Source: Floridanema aerugineum
Lineage (GTDB): Bacteria; Cyanobacteriota; Cyanobacteriia; Cyanobacteriales; Aerosakkonemataceae
Direction: 5' to 3'
DNA length: 64,000 nucleotides
Assembly (NCBI RefSeq): GCF_041929345.1
Contig: NZ_JBHFNQ010000210.1
Coordinates: 62,001 to 126,000 of the forward strand
The notes under the pieces were generated by a model, which was not told the DNA's origin, made no database searches, and saw only the letters and a program-made list of their open reading frames with translations. Below, in pieces: positions 43,082 to 51,463 of this stretch (the stretch's first letter is position 1; each line of letters opens with the position of its first letter). The translations under genes and the position numbers were made by a program.

Positions 43082-43672
43082 TTAAACTTTCACTTCCTCC
43101 GCGAAACTTGCCCAACGCACGAAGTAAAATGGGCCGGCGAGGGAACCCCAGATGTGTTCGTCGGTTTGGGGGTCACGTCCGCGATCGAGACTGATAAACT
43201 TTTCTTGGTCAATCTCAAATTCGCTATCTAAGTAAGTGGTGCGACCTTTACGAACGACAATGCAACCTTTACCTGGTTCCACTTTGCCTTTAAAACTGCT
43301 GCCAGTCCACTCTACAATCATGTTGCAGCCTGGTAATTTCTCTAAATTGTCAATTTTGAGGTTTTCTAGTCGTTTCACGTCACGGGAAGCGCCGTAAAAT
43401 TCTGTTTCTGACTTGAGGGTGTAGTTTTCAATTTCGATGCGATCGTCTTTAGGAACTAATTTCAACACTCGCACGCGGTAAGGGTCGTTCAGCGCGTAAT
43501 CATAAGCTTGTTCGACAAAGAAACTGACCCCTGATAGCAGATCTAAGGGTAATGGACGCATACAAACGCGAATATGGGCGTAAAATGGCGGATTTTCAAA
43601 TGCTTGCTCTTGATTACTAAAGTCAGCTGCCATCCAGCGAGCTAAGGTGGTAATGTCGGTAGAATGGGTCAT
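43082..43672 (-). CDS. cpcT: Phycobiliprotein lyase CpcT
   Basis: A 196-residue CpcT/CpeT-family beta-barrel lyase that attaches phycocyanobilin to Cys-153 of the phycocyanin beta subunit (known for CpcT). Seen: LARWMAADFSNQEQAFENPPFYAHIRVCMRPLP, the FFVEQAYDYALNDPYRVRVL chromophore-side motif, GASRD, and GCIVVRKGRTTYLDSEFEI. Length is typical. This gene shows the organism makes phycobilisomes. It stands alone, divergent from bicA across 403 bp. Confidence 0.92.
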   Translation of the reverse strand: MTHSTDITTLARWMAADFSNQEQAFENPPFYAHIRVCMRPLPLDLLSGVSFFVEQAYDYALNDPYRVRVLKLVPKDDRIEIENYTLKSETEFYGASRDVKRLENLKIDNLEKLPGCNMIVEWTGSSFKGKVEPGKGCIVVRKGRTTYLDSEFEIDQEKFISLDRGRDPQTDEHIWGSLAGPFYFVRWASFAEEVKV

Positions 43673-44075
43673 TGATAGTTAAACAGTATTCACATAGTCC
43701 CAACTATTTTAAAGCAGAAGGCTTTTCTGTTCTGATTGCCATTCGGTATAGATTCTGCAAAATTTGCATCTCAAGGATTTCTTTGCCAGCTGCTTTCACT
43801 TGAGGGACATTGATAAGTTGTAGCCCGATCGGTCTTTAGAAAGATTTAATTTTTAAATCTATACAGAGTCAAATTGCTCGATTCATCCGTTGAGGTTATT
43901 TATTGTTCGATTAAATATAGGTAAATATTATTTTTTTGGATGTAAATTGTAGATTCTGACTGTTTACCCCTATACAAAATAATTCTAATCATCAAAAATA
44001 CCAATGATTAGTTTTGAACCTATAGAGCATTAGCAATGTAAATTAGTACTCAATACTTGTGGGACTGTCTTAGTT
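43673..44075. other. cpcT-bicA divergent regulatory region
   Basis: A 403-bp AT-rich gap between divergent genes. It carries the dyad listed at 43985-44011 and otherwise no gene or repeat array. Confidence 0.55.
43985..44011. promoter_or_regulatory. Perfect dyad CTAATCAT-N11-ATGATTAG
   Basis: Two 8-bp perfect inverted half-sites around 11 bases, 64 bp before the bicA start. The T-N11-A style spacing fits a LysR-type regulator such as CmpR or NdhR/CcmR, which control carbon-uptake genes in cyanobacteria; this assignment is inference. Confidence 0.5.
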
Positions 44076-45830
44076 ATGCAACTAGCGAATCGGGTAACAT
44101 TTAATCACCTGCGGGGTGATTTGTTCGGTGGAATCACGGCGGCGATCGTAGCCTTACCAATGGCTCTAGCATTCGGTGTTTCTTCGGGTGCGGGTGCGAT
44201 CGCAGGTCTTTACGGTGCGGCTATTCTGGGTTTCTTTGCCGCGCTATTTGGTGGAACTCCCACCCTAATTTCTGGCCCTACTGGGCCGATGACCGTTGTC
44301 ATGACAGCCATTGTTACCAGTATGACTGCGAAAAACCCAGAGAACGGGTTGGCAATGGCTTTTACAGTAGTCATGTTGGCAGGTATATTTCAAATCCTGT
44401 TCGGCATCCTGAAATTAGGTAAATTCATCACCTTGATGCCTTACACCGTAATCTCTGGATTCATGTCCGGGATTGGTGTAATCATGATCATTTTGCAGAT
44501 CGGGCCATTTTTTGGACAAGCCAATCCAAAAGGTGGAATCATACCAGTCTTCACTTCTATTCCGACATTTATCTCAAATCTCGATCCAGCCGAAACTGCG
44601 TTAGCAACTTTAACATTAGCCCTTTTATTTCTAACTCCCAAAAAAATCCGTCGTTTAGTACCACCGCAACTATTAGCATTAGTCATTGGTACTTTAATTG
44701 CAGCCTTCTTTCTCAAAGGTTCTGACCTCAGACTCATTGGTGAAATTCCAATGGGTTTACCCAAACTACAATTACCAGTATTCACCTTTGATCAGATGAC
44801 CATCATGTTAGTTGATGGTGTAATGCTGGGGATGTTGGGCTGTATTGACTCTCTATTAACTTCGGTAATTGCTGATAGTATCACTCGCACTCAACACGAC
44901 TCTGATAAAGAATTAGTCGGACAAGGAATTGGCAATTTACTATCGGGACTTTTCGGCGGTCTTCCTGGCGCTGGCGCAACAATGGGAACAGTTGTTAACA
45001 TCCAAGCGGGTGGCACAACAGTTCTTTCCGGGATGCTTCATGCCGTAGTTTTATTTATTATCGTTCTTGGTGCTGGTGGATTAACTCAGTTTATTCCTCA
45101 AGCTGTATTAGCAGGTATTCTGGTCAAAGTTGGGATTGATATTGTTGACTGGAATTTCTTAAAACGCGCCCATAAGCTGTCTTGGAAAGCAGCAGCAATT
45201 ATGTATGGCGTGTTGCTACTGACTGTATTTGTTGACTTGATTGTTGCTGTAGGTGTTGGGGTTTTTGTTGCCAATATTCTGACCATTCAACGTTTGTCAG
45301 ATATCCAATCTGAGGAAGTAAAAGCAATTACTCATGCTGATGATGAAACACCTCTCAGCCAAGAAGAAAAACTCTTGTTCAAAGAAGCTGGTGGAAAGAT
45401 TCTGCTGTTACACTTAGGTGGGCCAATGAGCTTCGGTGCTGCTAAAGCGATTTCGCAACGCCAAGCAATCATGGAAGATTATAAAGTCGTGATTTTGGAT
45501 GTTAGCGATGTGCCAATGTTGGGTGTTACTGCTGCTTTGGCACTGGAAAGTTTGATTGCAGAAGCTAATCAAAAACACCTGGAAGTTTTCCTTGTTGGTG
45601 GTACAGAAAAGGTCAAAGCTAGATTAGAACGCTTCGGAATTTTAGACCGAGTACCAGCAAATAATTTAGCTGATTCTCGCTTGGAAGCATTGTATCAAGC
45701 TGTGGGTTCACTAAAGGGTGTAGCTGGACAAAGTTACACAAATAATGGTTATTACGCCTCAGAGGAAGATGTTTCTACACCTGACGGTACGCTTGATGTC
45801 GATGGTACTTTAACCAAGAAACCTCTGTAA
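44076..45830 (+). CDS. bicA: SulP-family bicarbonate transporter, BicA type
   Basis: A 584-residue sodium-dependent bicarbonate importer of the plasma membrane, part of the CO2-concentrating mechanism. About 12-14 membrane helices (10-420) with the SLC26 anion-site region GVSSGAGAIAGLYGAAILG and ISGPTGPMTVVMTAIV, and LPGAGATMGTVVNIQAGG; a cytoplasmic STAS domain (about 440-550) with VVILDVSDVPMLGVTAALALESL. The C-terminal tail is acidic. The sequence is close to BicA rather than sulfate carriers by recollection. A terminator follows. Confidence 0.9.
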   Translation: MQLANRVTFNHLRGDLFGGITAAIVALPMALAFGVSSGAGAIAGLYGAAILGFFAALFGGTPTLISGPTGPMTVVMTAIVTSMTAKNPENGLAMAFTVVMLAGIFQILFGILKLGKFITLMPYTVISGFMSGIGVIMIILQIGPFFGQANPKGGIIPVFTSIPTFISNLDPAETALATLTLALLFLTPKKIRRLVPPQLLALVIGTLIAAFFLKGSDLRLIGEIPMGLPKLQLPVFTFDQMTIMLVDGVMLGMLGCIDSLLTSVIADSITRTQHDSDKELVGQGIGNLLSGLFGGLPGAGATMGTVVNIQAGGTTVLSGMLHAVVLFIIVLGAGGLTQFIPQAVLAGILVKVGIDIVDWNFLKRAHKLSWKAAAIMYGVLLLTVFVDLIVAVGVGVFVANILTIQRLSDIQSEEVKAITHADDETPLSQEEKLLFKEAGGKILLLHLGGPMSFGAAKAISQRQAIMEDYKVVILDVSDVPMLGVTAALALESLIAEANQKHLEVFLVGGTEKVKARLERFGILDRVPANNLADSRLEALYQAVGSLKGVAGQSYTNNGYYASEEDVSTPDGTLDVDGTLTKKPL

Positions 45831-45856
45831 TCTCTCACTTTAATAATTGTCAAAAT

Positions 45857-45895
45857 GGGGCATCGCTTAGTTGTGATTGATGCCCTAATTTTTTT
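45857..45895 (+). terminator. Rho-independent terminator of bicA
   Basis: GGGCATC (45858-45864) pairs with GATGCCC (45879-45885), followed by TAA and seven T, 27 bp past the bicA stop. Confidence 0.88.
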
Positions 45896-45904
45896 ATATT
45901 TCTG

Positions 45905-45992
45905 TCTGTTGTGAAGTTTGTTGTGAGGTTTGTTGTGAGGACTTCAGTCCTTATTAGTGGAATTGAAATGACTGAAGTCGCTACTACGAACT
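45905..45992. repeat. Dispersed-type repeat GAGGACTTCAGTCC...GACTGAAGTCGC
   Basis: TTGTTGTGAGG occurs twice in tandem, then AGGACTTCAGTCCT (a small palindrome) and GACTGAAGTC, which can pair with the first part. The motif resembles dispersed extragenic repeats known in cyanobacteria. Confidence 0.6.
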
Positions 45993-45993
45993 T

Positions 45994-47163
45994 TTAGGAA
46001 ATTTTAAGTCGAAATAACAGGAATTGGGTTATTTGTTGTTCTTTGAAGTTGTCGTCGCTGAGCAATATTAAACTTTGGCTACCATCAGGTAAACGAGGGC
46101 CAAAAGTTAGTCCTTCTAGGTTGTCTAATCTAATTCCTAATTCTTTCAAGTCTAAGATTAATTGTTTTTTGACTGGTTGTACTGCTCTTGTTTCACCTTT
46201 TAAACTGGCGATGCGAGAGGTGTCGGTAGCTGCACCAGTGAATAGCTGATAAATTTTTGCGCCGAAACCTGTCAAACCGAATGACCTTTCTATACTTAAG
46301 AAATGTCCACCTTGATCGATCGCCAATAAATCCACCACGCCATGATATATTGCTCCTGGGGGATTGGGAGATAGGGGATAAAGATGTTCAGAAATGATGA
46401 TTGGTGGGCCATCACTAATTAGATAATGTAACAATCGGCATTTAGTAATTTGTGGTTTATAGTTACCTTGTTCGTCTTTTTGCGGTGGATCTTTGTCCTG
46501 AACTAATGCTGATTCAGTGACTGTAAATAAACGAATTGGTTCGCTAGTGGAGGGCAAAGATCCGGTAGGATTAAGTGTTAATGATTCAAAGGCTAAATTA
46601 TCTTGGACTCCCCTTTGTTGTTGTTCGCCATTAGCTTCAGGAATGTAAGTTTCTGGCATTGGCAAATTTTGTTTTAAGGTGCCAGTTTTTAAGTCAAATT
46701 CGCCAATAAATGGGGAAACAAGTTCACGGGTAGCACCTTCGCTGGAAATAAATACAGTTCCTTGAGGAGTGAGGGCAATTCCTTCGGTATCGATGCTACC
46801 TTTGGGGTAAGTTTCGCCGTTTTTGGTTTTGAGAAAGGTAACGTTTTCTATTTTTACGTTTTGCAGTTTACTGTTGTTTATGTCTAACTTTAAGGTGTAA
46901 AATCTGGCTGGCGCGAGGTTGCTGCGATCGTCCGAAATGGCATAAAAGCGATCGCGTTGTCGGTCATAAGTTATCCCCGATAATCCCCCAACTGTTGTAT
47001 CCTGAAATTTCATCTTGGGTAATTGATATTCACCCAAAAATTCTAAAGATAGGTCGAGAAATGTCCGTTGTTGAGCATTAATCCTCGGTAAAGCACAAGA
47101 TGATAGTAAAGTCAATCCTATTAGTGCTAAACTCAGAACTAAAATTCTGATGCTTTTGTTCAC
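45994..47163 (-). CDS. Esterase-like phytase-domain lipoprotein
   Basis: A 389-residue exported lipoprotein with a lipobox LSSC (Cys23) after a hydrophobic leader. The body is the esterase-like phytase domain: GGLSGITYDRQRDRFYAISDDRS, TEGIALTPQGTVFISSEG, NLAFESLTLNP, LLSIERSFG-type and LEGLTFGPRLPDGSQSLILLSDDNF. It should be a six-bladed propeller in the periplasm or outer membrane; members are taken to be phosphoesterases though few are tested. Monocistronic; divergent from the TPR gene. Confidence 0.85.
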   Translation of the reverse strand: MNKSIRILVLSLALIGLTLLSSCALPRINAQQRTFLDLSLEFLGEYQLPKMKFQDTTVGGLSGITYDRQRDRFYAISDDRSNLAPARFYTLKLDINNSKLQNVKIENVTFLKTKNGETYPKGSIDTEGIALTPQGTVFISSEGATRELVSPFIGEFDLKTGTLKQNLPMPETYIPEANGEQQQRGVQDNLAFESLTLNPTGSLPSTSEPIRLFTVTESALVQDKDPPQKDEQGNYKPQITKCRLLHYLISDGPPIIISEHLYPLSPNPPGAIYHGVVDLLAIDQGGHFLSIERSFGLTGFGAKIYQLFTGAATDTSRIASLKGETRAVQPVKKQLILDLKELGIRLDNLEGLTFGPRLPDGSQSLILLSDDNFKEQQITQFLLFRLKIS

Positions 47164-47255
47164 CAGTTATCTCCTATTCATCGATTACAGTTAGGGAGTG
47201 GAAACTAATTGCTATTTCCGATCTTCTTTATATTAGCCTGAGTGGATTTTAAATT

Positions 47256-48497
47256 ATGAGCGATCGCCAACAACAAAAAATCAGCAAGTTTTATTTTTCG
47301 ATTGTTTGTTCTTTGCTTTGGTTAATTTTGGGTTTTCCGGTTTATGCTCAGAGTAATAATGAGGAAGATCCAAATGTATTTCCTCCCAATCCTTTAGAGT
47401 TTAGAACTCTCGATCCGATGTTACCTCAGTCAGCGCGAAATAAAAAACCTTTAACTGAGGAAGAAAGGACAGAATTAACCCAATCATTAAATGAATTAAA
47501 TCAGGAAGCAACGGAGTTATTTCAAGCTGGTGATAAAGTCACTGCTTTTGCAGTTTGGTATCGAGAATTGCGCTTAACGAGGGTATTAGGATTATTACCA
47601 GAAGTGCAAGCTTTGGGGAGAGTCGGTGCGATCGCCTGGTCGGAAAATTCCAGAGAAGATATCCAATTTATTACCCGAAGATTGCAAGCAATTCAAACAG
47701 AAGTTACAGCAAAACCTCCAGTAGAATTAGATTTATGGCGTGCTTTAGCAACAGCTTATGAACAAGTCAGAGCACCTGATAAAGCAGTTGTAGCTTATGA
47801 ACAAATTCTCCGCGCCGCCAGAGAACAACAAAACACAGATGAAATAACAGCAACACTGCTCAAAATTGGCGAATTAAGTTTAAATTGGTTTGATTACCAA
47901 AAAGCCGCCGTTACTTATAACGAGTTGTTGAATTTAGCCAAAGAGCAAAATAATGGGGAACAGCAAATTACTTACTTAAAACAACTTGCCTATATTTACG
48001 AACAACTGAAACAACCGCTGCCATTTATTAACACCAAGCAACAGTTAATTGAACTTTACCAAAACCTGCAAAACTTCACCGAAATTCCTGATTTAAAATT
48101 AGCGATCGGCACAAAATTAGAATCCCTTGGACAAATTGAAGAAGCTGCTCAACAATACGAAGAAACCTACTCCTTTGCTTGGTCAATTCAGCAATATTCC
48201 GGTGCAGCTGATGCACTCAGAAAACTAGTAGCATTGCAACTTTCACTAAAGCAAATAGACGCAGCATTAGAAACTAGTCAAGTGCTGTTACAAACCGATC
48301 GACTAGCTAACAATTTCTATGGAATGATGAACACTTACGATCAAATTGCTCAACTTTATTTAGAACAAAAAAACTATTCTCAAGCACTCGCAGCTTTTGA
48401 AAAAGGACTGGCGATCGCCAAACAGTTAAGTTATCGAGAACCTTACTTTACCAGACAAATTCAAGAAGTGAATCAACAGATTACTCGCCAATCTTAA
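47256..48497 (+). CDS. TPR-repeat secreted protein
   Basis: A 413-residue protein with an N-terminal signal sequence (FYFSIVCSLLWLILGFPVYAQS) and helical repeats over about 60-410, with clear TPR units (AYEQVRAPDKAVVAYEQILRAAR, FDYQKAAVTYNELLNLA, QLYLEQKNYSQALAAFEKGLAIA). It should act in the periplasm as a scaffold. No enzyme domain. The nearby region gives no partner. A small hairpin follows it. Confidence 0.85.
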   Translation: MSDRQQQKISKFYFSIVCSLLWLILGFPVYAQSNNEEDPNVFPPNPLEFRTLDPMLPQSARNKKPLTEEERTELTQSLNELNQEATELFQAGDKVTAFAVWYRELRLTRVLGLLPEVQALGRVGAIAWSENSREDIQFITRRLQAIQTEVTAKPPVELDLWRALATAYEQVRAPDKAVVAYEQILRAAREQQNTDEITATLLKIGELSLNWFDYQKAAVTYNELLNLAKEQNNGEQQITYLKQLAYIYEQLKQPLPFINTKQQLIELYQNLQNFTEIPDLKLAIGTKLESLGQIEEAAQQYEETYSFAWSIQQYSGAADALRKLVALQLSLKQIDAALETSQVLLQTDRLANNFYGMMNTYDQIAQLYLEQKNYSQALAAFEKGLAIAKQLSYREPYFTRQIQEVNQQITRQS

Positions 48498-48516
48498 AAC
48501 CGAACTTTTGAAATAA

Positions 48517-48538
48517 GATCTGGGTTTTTACCCAGATC
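48517..48538 (+). terminator. Hairpin after the TPR gene
   Basis: GATCTGGGT pairs with ACCCAGATC around four T. No T-tail, so terminator function is only probable. Confidence 0.5.
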
Positions 48539-48652
48539 CAGTTTAACCAGATGCACCTAATTTAACATTTGCCTGACTTGAAAAAAACACACAGCACAAT
48601 CTTTTCTAGCTGCCTAAACTTGTGATTAATCTAACAATTAGCAAATTGAACT

Positions 48653-49459
48653 TTAGCTAGTCATTTTTGTCGTTGCAAAATCCACAGATGTAATAGTTGG
48701 AGCCCCAATTAATACAGCAAATAAACCACCATCACCAAAACCTAATTCACTGCCATTTTGGTTATAGAACAAGTTGCCGTTAACTGAGTTGTAAACAATT
48801 AAACCACTGCTTGTTTCTACTGCTAAATCATTATCAACGGTAGCAAAAACTGTACTAAAATCTACAACTTTAGAAAGGTTAGAGAAACGCTGCCGAGATA
48901 AGAAAATCGTATCCTCTCCCGGAGTAAAATCAGTAATAGTGTCTTCCCCTAAAGAAGCATTAAAATTAGAAAGAGTGTTTACTTGTCCCTGCATCGTATT
49001 AGTTGCTAGAGGTGCATGAAAATAAAATGTATCCTTACCCGCGCCGCCAGTTAAAGTGTCATTTCCCCCTCCACCGCAGAGGAAGTCGTCACCATTCCCC
49101 CCATCTAGATAGTCATTCCCCGGATTACCAAATAAAACATCATTGCCATTGCCACCATAAATGGTATCGTTGAGGTTCTCTGTACCTACAAAACCAGAAT
49201 TTAAGTTACCGAAGATAATATCATTACCGTTACCACCATCAATAAAGTTGCTACCCTTTCCTCCTTGGATAAAGTCGTTTCCACCTAAACCGAAAATTCG
49301 TTCGTTTTCCTCAGTTCCAGTGATTATGTCTGTACCATCTTTACCTACAATATCCTTGGTGAAAATTACTTCCACAGAAATTGAGCTATTTGCAGCTAAA
49401 GAATTAGTTTGTTGCATCAGCAAATTATTAGGTTGAAGTATGGAATATTCCGTACCCAT
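48653..49459 (-). CDS. RTX calcium-binding repeat protein
   Basis: A 268-residue protein with about six glycine/aspartate nonapeptides (GLGGNDFIQGGKGSN, GGNGNDIIFGN, YGGNGNDVLFGN, PGNDYLDGGNGDDFLCGGGGNDTLTGGAGKD; about 52-140), which bind calcium in a parallel beta roll. A C-terminal beta domain follows (DTITDFTPGEDTIFLS, LIVYNSVNGNLFYNQNGS), the common end for type I secretion substrates. No N-terminal signal peptide. The enzyme domain is absent, so it is probably structural or surface-bound. Confidence 0.88.
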   Translation of the reverse strand: MGTEYSILQPNNLLMQQTNSLAANSSISVEVIFTKDIVGKDGTDIITGTEENERIFGLGGNDFIQGGKGSNFIDGGNGNDIIFGNLNSGFVGTENLNDTIYGGNGNDVLFGNPGNDYLDGGNGDDFLCGGGGNDTLTGGAGKDTFYFHAPLATNTMQGQVNTLSNFNASLGEDTITDFTPGEDTIFLSRQRFSNLSKVVDFSTVFATVDNDLAVETSSGLIVYNSVNGNLFYNQNGSELGFGDGGLFAVLIGAPTITSVDFATTKMTS

Positions 49460-49818
49460 TATCTGTGTTCCTCCTAAGCAAAGATTGTAGATTTCCTTAG
49501 TAATTCGTTACTAAAATCGGAATTACTTAATAGGACTCATTAATTATACCTACTTCATATTTTAGCGATACCTCTGCCTATATATATATGATTGATTTCT
49601 TTCACAAAAACTTCACAAAAACTTTGCAAAAACTTTGCAAAAACTTTGCATTTTAATGGGAAATTTAGAAATTATGCTTATTTCGCTAAGAAATAAAAAA
49701 GCTGGTAGCCATCAGCCACCAGTCATCCGATTTGAGATTTTAGATTGATACCGCAGATAATTTTAGTGCTTGTCAAGCACACTTTCTTTGTTTAGTTGCA
49801 ACTGAAATCGCCTGATTG
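49460..49818. other. Intergenic region with an 11-bp tandem repeat
   Basis: A 359-bp gap. Three to four copies of CAAAAACTTTG lie in tandem at about 49603-49650, next to a TATATATATA stretch (49580-49590). The permease terminator follows at 49695. No gene. Confidence 0.7.
49695..49722 (-). terminator. Probable terminator of the permease gene
   Basis: On the minus strand CTGGTGGCTGATGGCTACCAGC forms an imperfect stem followed by six T. It lies about 100 bp past the permease stop. Confidence 0.65.
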
Positions 49819-50847
49819 TTAATAGCGAATGCGCGGATCGATGTAGGCGTTGATAATGTCAATTAAAATGCTAGCAACCACTACAATAGCGGCAAAAAAC
49901 ACCATAATTCCTTGAACGGTTGGATAATCGCGATCGGAAATTGCTTGATATAGTCTACTACCTAATCCAGGCCAAGAAAAGGTGACTTCTGTTAAAACTG
50001 CACCCCCCAACATAGAAGCAAAAGTCAGACCTAAAACAGTAATTACAGGAATCAAAGCATTTTTCAAAGCATGAGAAATGAGAATTTTACTTTCCGAAAT
50101 TCCCCTAGCTCTAGCAGCTTCCACATAATCTGCTTTTAGAGTTTGGCGTAAATTTACCCTAACAATTCGCTCAAAAATTCCGCTGATTAAAAATCCCAAC
50201 GTCAAACAAGGAAGTGCCAAATAATGAAGCGAAATTAATAGCTGATTGATATCTAAATTAAGGATACTATCAACAGTGTACAAACCTGTAATTGTGGGAG
50301 GAGGAGAATAACCTAAAGAAAAGCGACCATTAGGAGGAAACCAACCCAATTGTACAGCAAAAATCAATTGTAAAATCATCCCAAACCAAAACAAAGGAAT
50401 GGCATAAGTAATAATGCCAAATAACCTGCCGCTAACATCAAAAACTGTATTTGGTTTAGAAGCAGAAATAGCACCAAATCCAACTCCAACAATTAAGGCA
50501 ACCGCCATCCCAAAAGTTGCTAATTCCAAAGTTGCCGGGAAGTGTAGTTGAATAATTTCAACAACAGATTGACCTTGACTAGTGAGAGAATTTCCTAAGT
50601 CAAAACTGAGCAAAGATCCCAGATAACGAATATATTGTAACCACAAAGGATCGGCTAATCCTAATCTTTGACGGTATTCTTCTTTAACGCTATCTGGTGC
50701 GCCACGTCCTCCTAATATTACATCCACAGGATCGCCGGGAGTTGCTCTTAGTAGTAAAAAAACTACTGTAACGATCGTCCACAGCATCAAAGGAGCAAGG
50801 AGTAAACGCGCCATAACGTAATATTGTAAAGCACGCGATCGAGACAT
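49819..50847 (-). CDS. ABC transporter permease, DppB/OppB type
   Basis: A 342-residue inner-membrane permease of the peptide/nickel family: an N-terminal helix with VVFLLLRATPGDPVDVILGGRG, LGLADPLWLQYIRYLG, five more membrane helices, the EAA loop ADYVEAARARGISESKILISHALKNALIPV and the end DIINAYIDPRIRY. It should form half of a peptide importer, but the usual partner DppC and OppD/F ATPases are not next to it. The binding protein lies upstream, split off by an inserted four-helix-bundle gene, and the sequence right before the ATG is repeat with no ribosome site. Confidence 0.93.
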   Translation of the reverse strand: MSRSRALQYYVMARLLLAPLMLWTIVTVVFLLLRATPGDPVDVILGGRGAPDSVKEEYRQRLGLADPLWLQYIRYLGSLLSFDLGNSLTSQGQSVVEIIQLHFPATLELATFGMAVALIVGVGFGAISASKPNTVFDVSGRLFGIITYAIPLFWFGMILQLIFAVQLGWFPPNGRFSLGYSPPPTITGLYTVDSILNLDINQLLISLHYLALPCLTLGFLISGIFERIVRVNLRQTLKADYVEAARARGISESKILISHALKNALIPVITVLGLTFASMLGGAVLTEVTFSWPGLGSRLYQAISDRDYPTVQGIMVFFAAIVVVASILIDIINAYIDPRIRY

Positions 50848-50851
50848 TGTG

Positions 50852-50994
50852 TTAGTTTTGAGTTTTGAGTTTTGAGTTTGGGAGTTAGTTTTGAGTTTTG
50901 AGTTTTGAGTTTTGAGTTAGTTTTGAGTTTTGGGTTTTGAGTTTTGAGTTAGTTTTGAGTTTTGAGTTTTGAGTTAGTTTTGAGTTTTGAGTTT
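50852..50994. repeat. TTTTGAG heptamer array (left arm)
   Basis: About 18 units of TTTTGAG in blocks joined by TTAG, from 4 bp upstream of the permease ATG. It is the inverted counterpart of the array at 51402-51463. Confidence 0.95.
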
Positions 50995-51036
50995 GGATTC
51001 TAGTTTATTGCGGCTAAAAAACTGCAAAAACCATAT

Positions 51037-51381
51037 TCAGTTCTCGCTAGTTGTCTTAACTATTGAGTTTAGAATACGGATCAGTTCATCGACGTGGTTA
51101 AGTTGAGTAGTGAAATCCATTTTTACCATTTGCGATTTTTGTAGCAAACGTAGCCAGTATCTAGTTTCTCTTGCTTCTTTGGAAGCAATTGACATTTTCG
51201 CCAAGAAATCTTTTCTACTTTGAGCAGCACTAGCTTCCTCAACATTAGCACCAATACTTGTTCTACTCCGCAATAATTGCTTAGAAATCACATACTCTTT
51301 GCATTTTATCAGTTCTTGGTAAAGATCGATAATTTCTAGAGCAAAATCAAAACTCTTCTGTTGAATTATACTTGCTGCCAT
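51037..51381 (-). CDS. Four-helix-bundle protein (S23/23S rRNA intervening-sequence type)
   Basis: A 114-residue protein of the S23/IVP family: KSFDFALEIIDLYQELIKCKEYVISKQLLRSRTSIGANVEEASAAQSRKDFLAKMSIASKEARETRYWLRLL. The SIGANVEEASAAQS and EARETRYWL motifs are diagnostic. The family was named from genes inside 23S rRNA insertions and also occurs freely, and resembles the Avd accessory protein of diversity-generating retroelements. Here it sits inside a transporter operon between inverted heptamer arrays, on the same strand as its neighbours. Function unknown; likely a nucleic-acid binding pentamer. Confidence 0.9.
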   Translation of the reverse strand: MAASIIQQKSFDFALEIIDLYQELIKCKEYVISKQLLRSRTSIGANVEEASAAQSRKDFLAKMSIASKEARETRYWLRLLQKSQMVKMDFTTQLNHVDELIRILNSIVKTTSEN

Positions 51382-51401
51382 TCAAATTCTCTCTTTGGTA
51401 T

Positions 51402-51463
51402 CTCAAAACTTAAAACTCAAAACTCAAAACTCAAAACTAACTCAAAACTCAAAACTCAAAACT
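51402..51463. repeat. CTCAAAA heptamer array (right arm)
   Basis: About eight CTCAAAA units, with the same CTAA spacer as the left array in inverse orientation. It runs right up to the stop codon of the binding-protein gene. Confidence 0.95.

Noticed and set aside
50852..51463. CRISPR array
   Set aside because: The units are 7 bp with no spacers of uniform length and no cas genes; they are simple tandem repeats.
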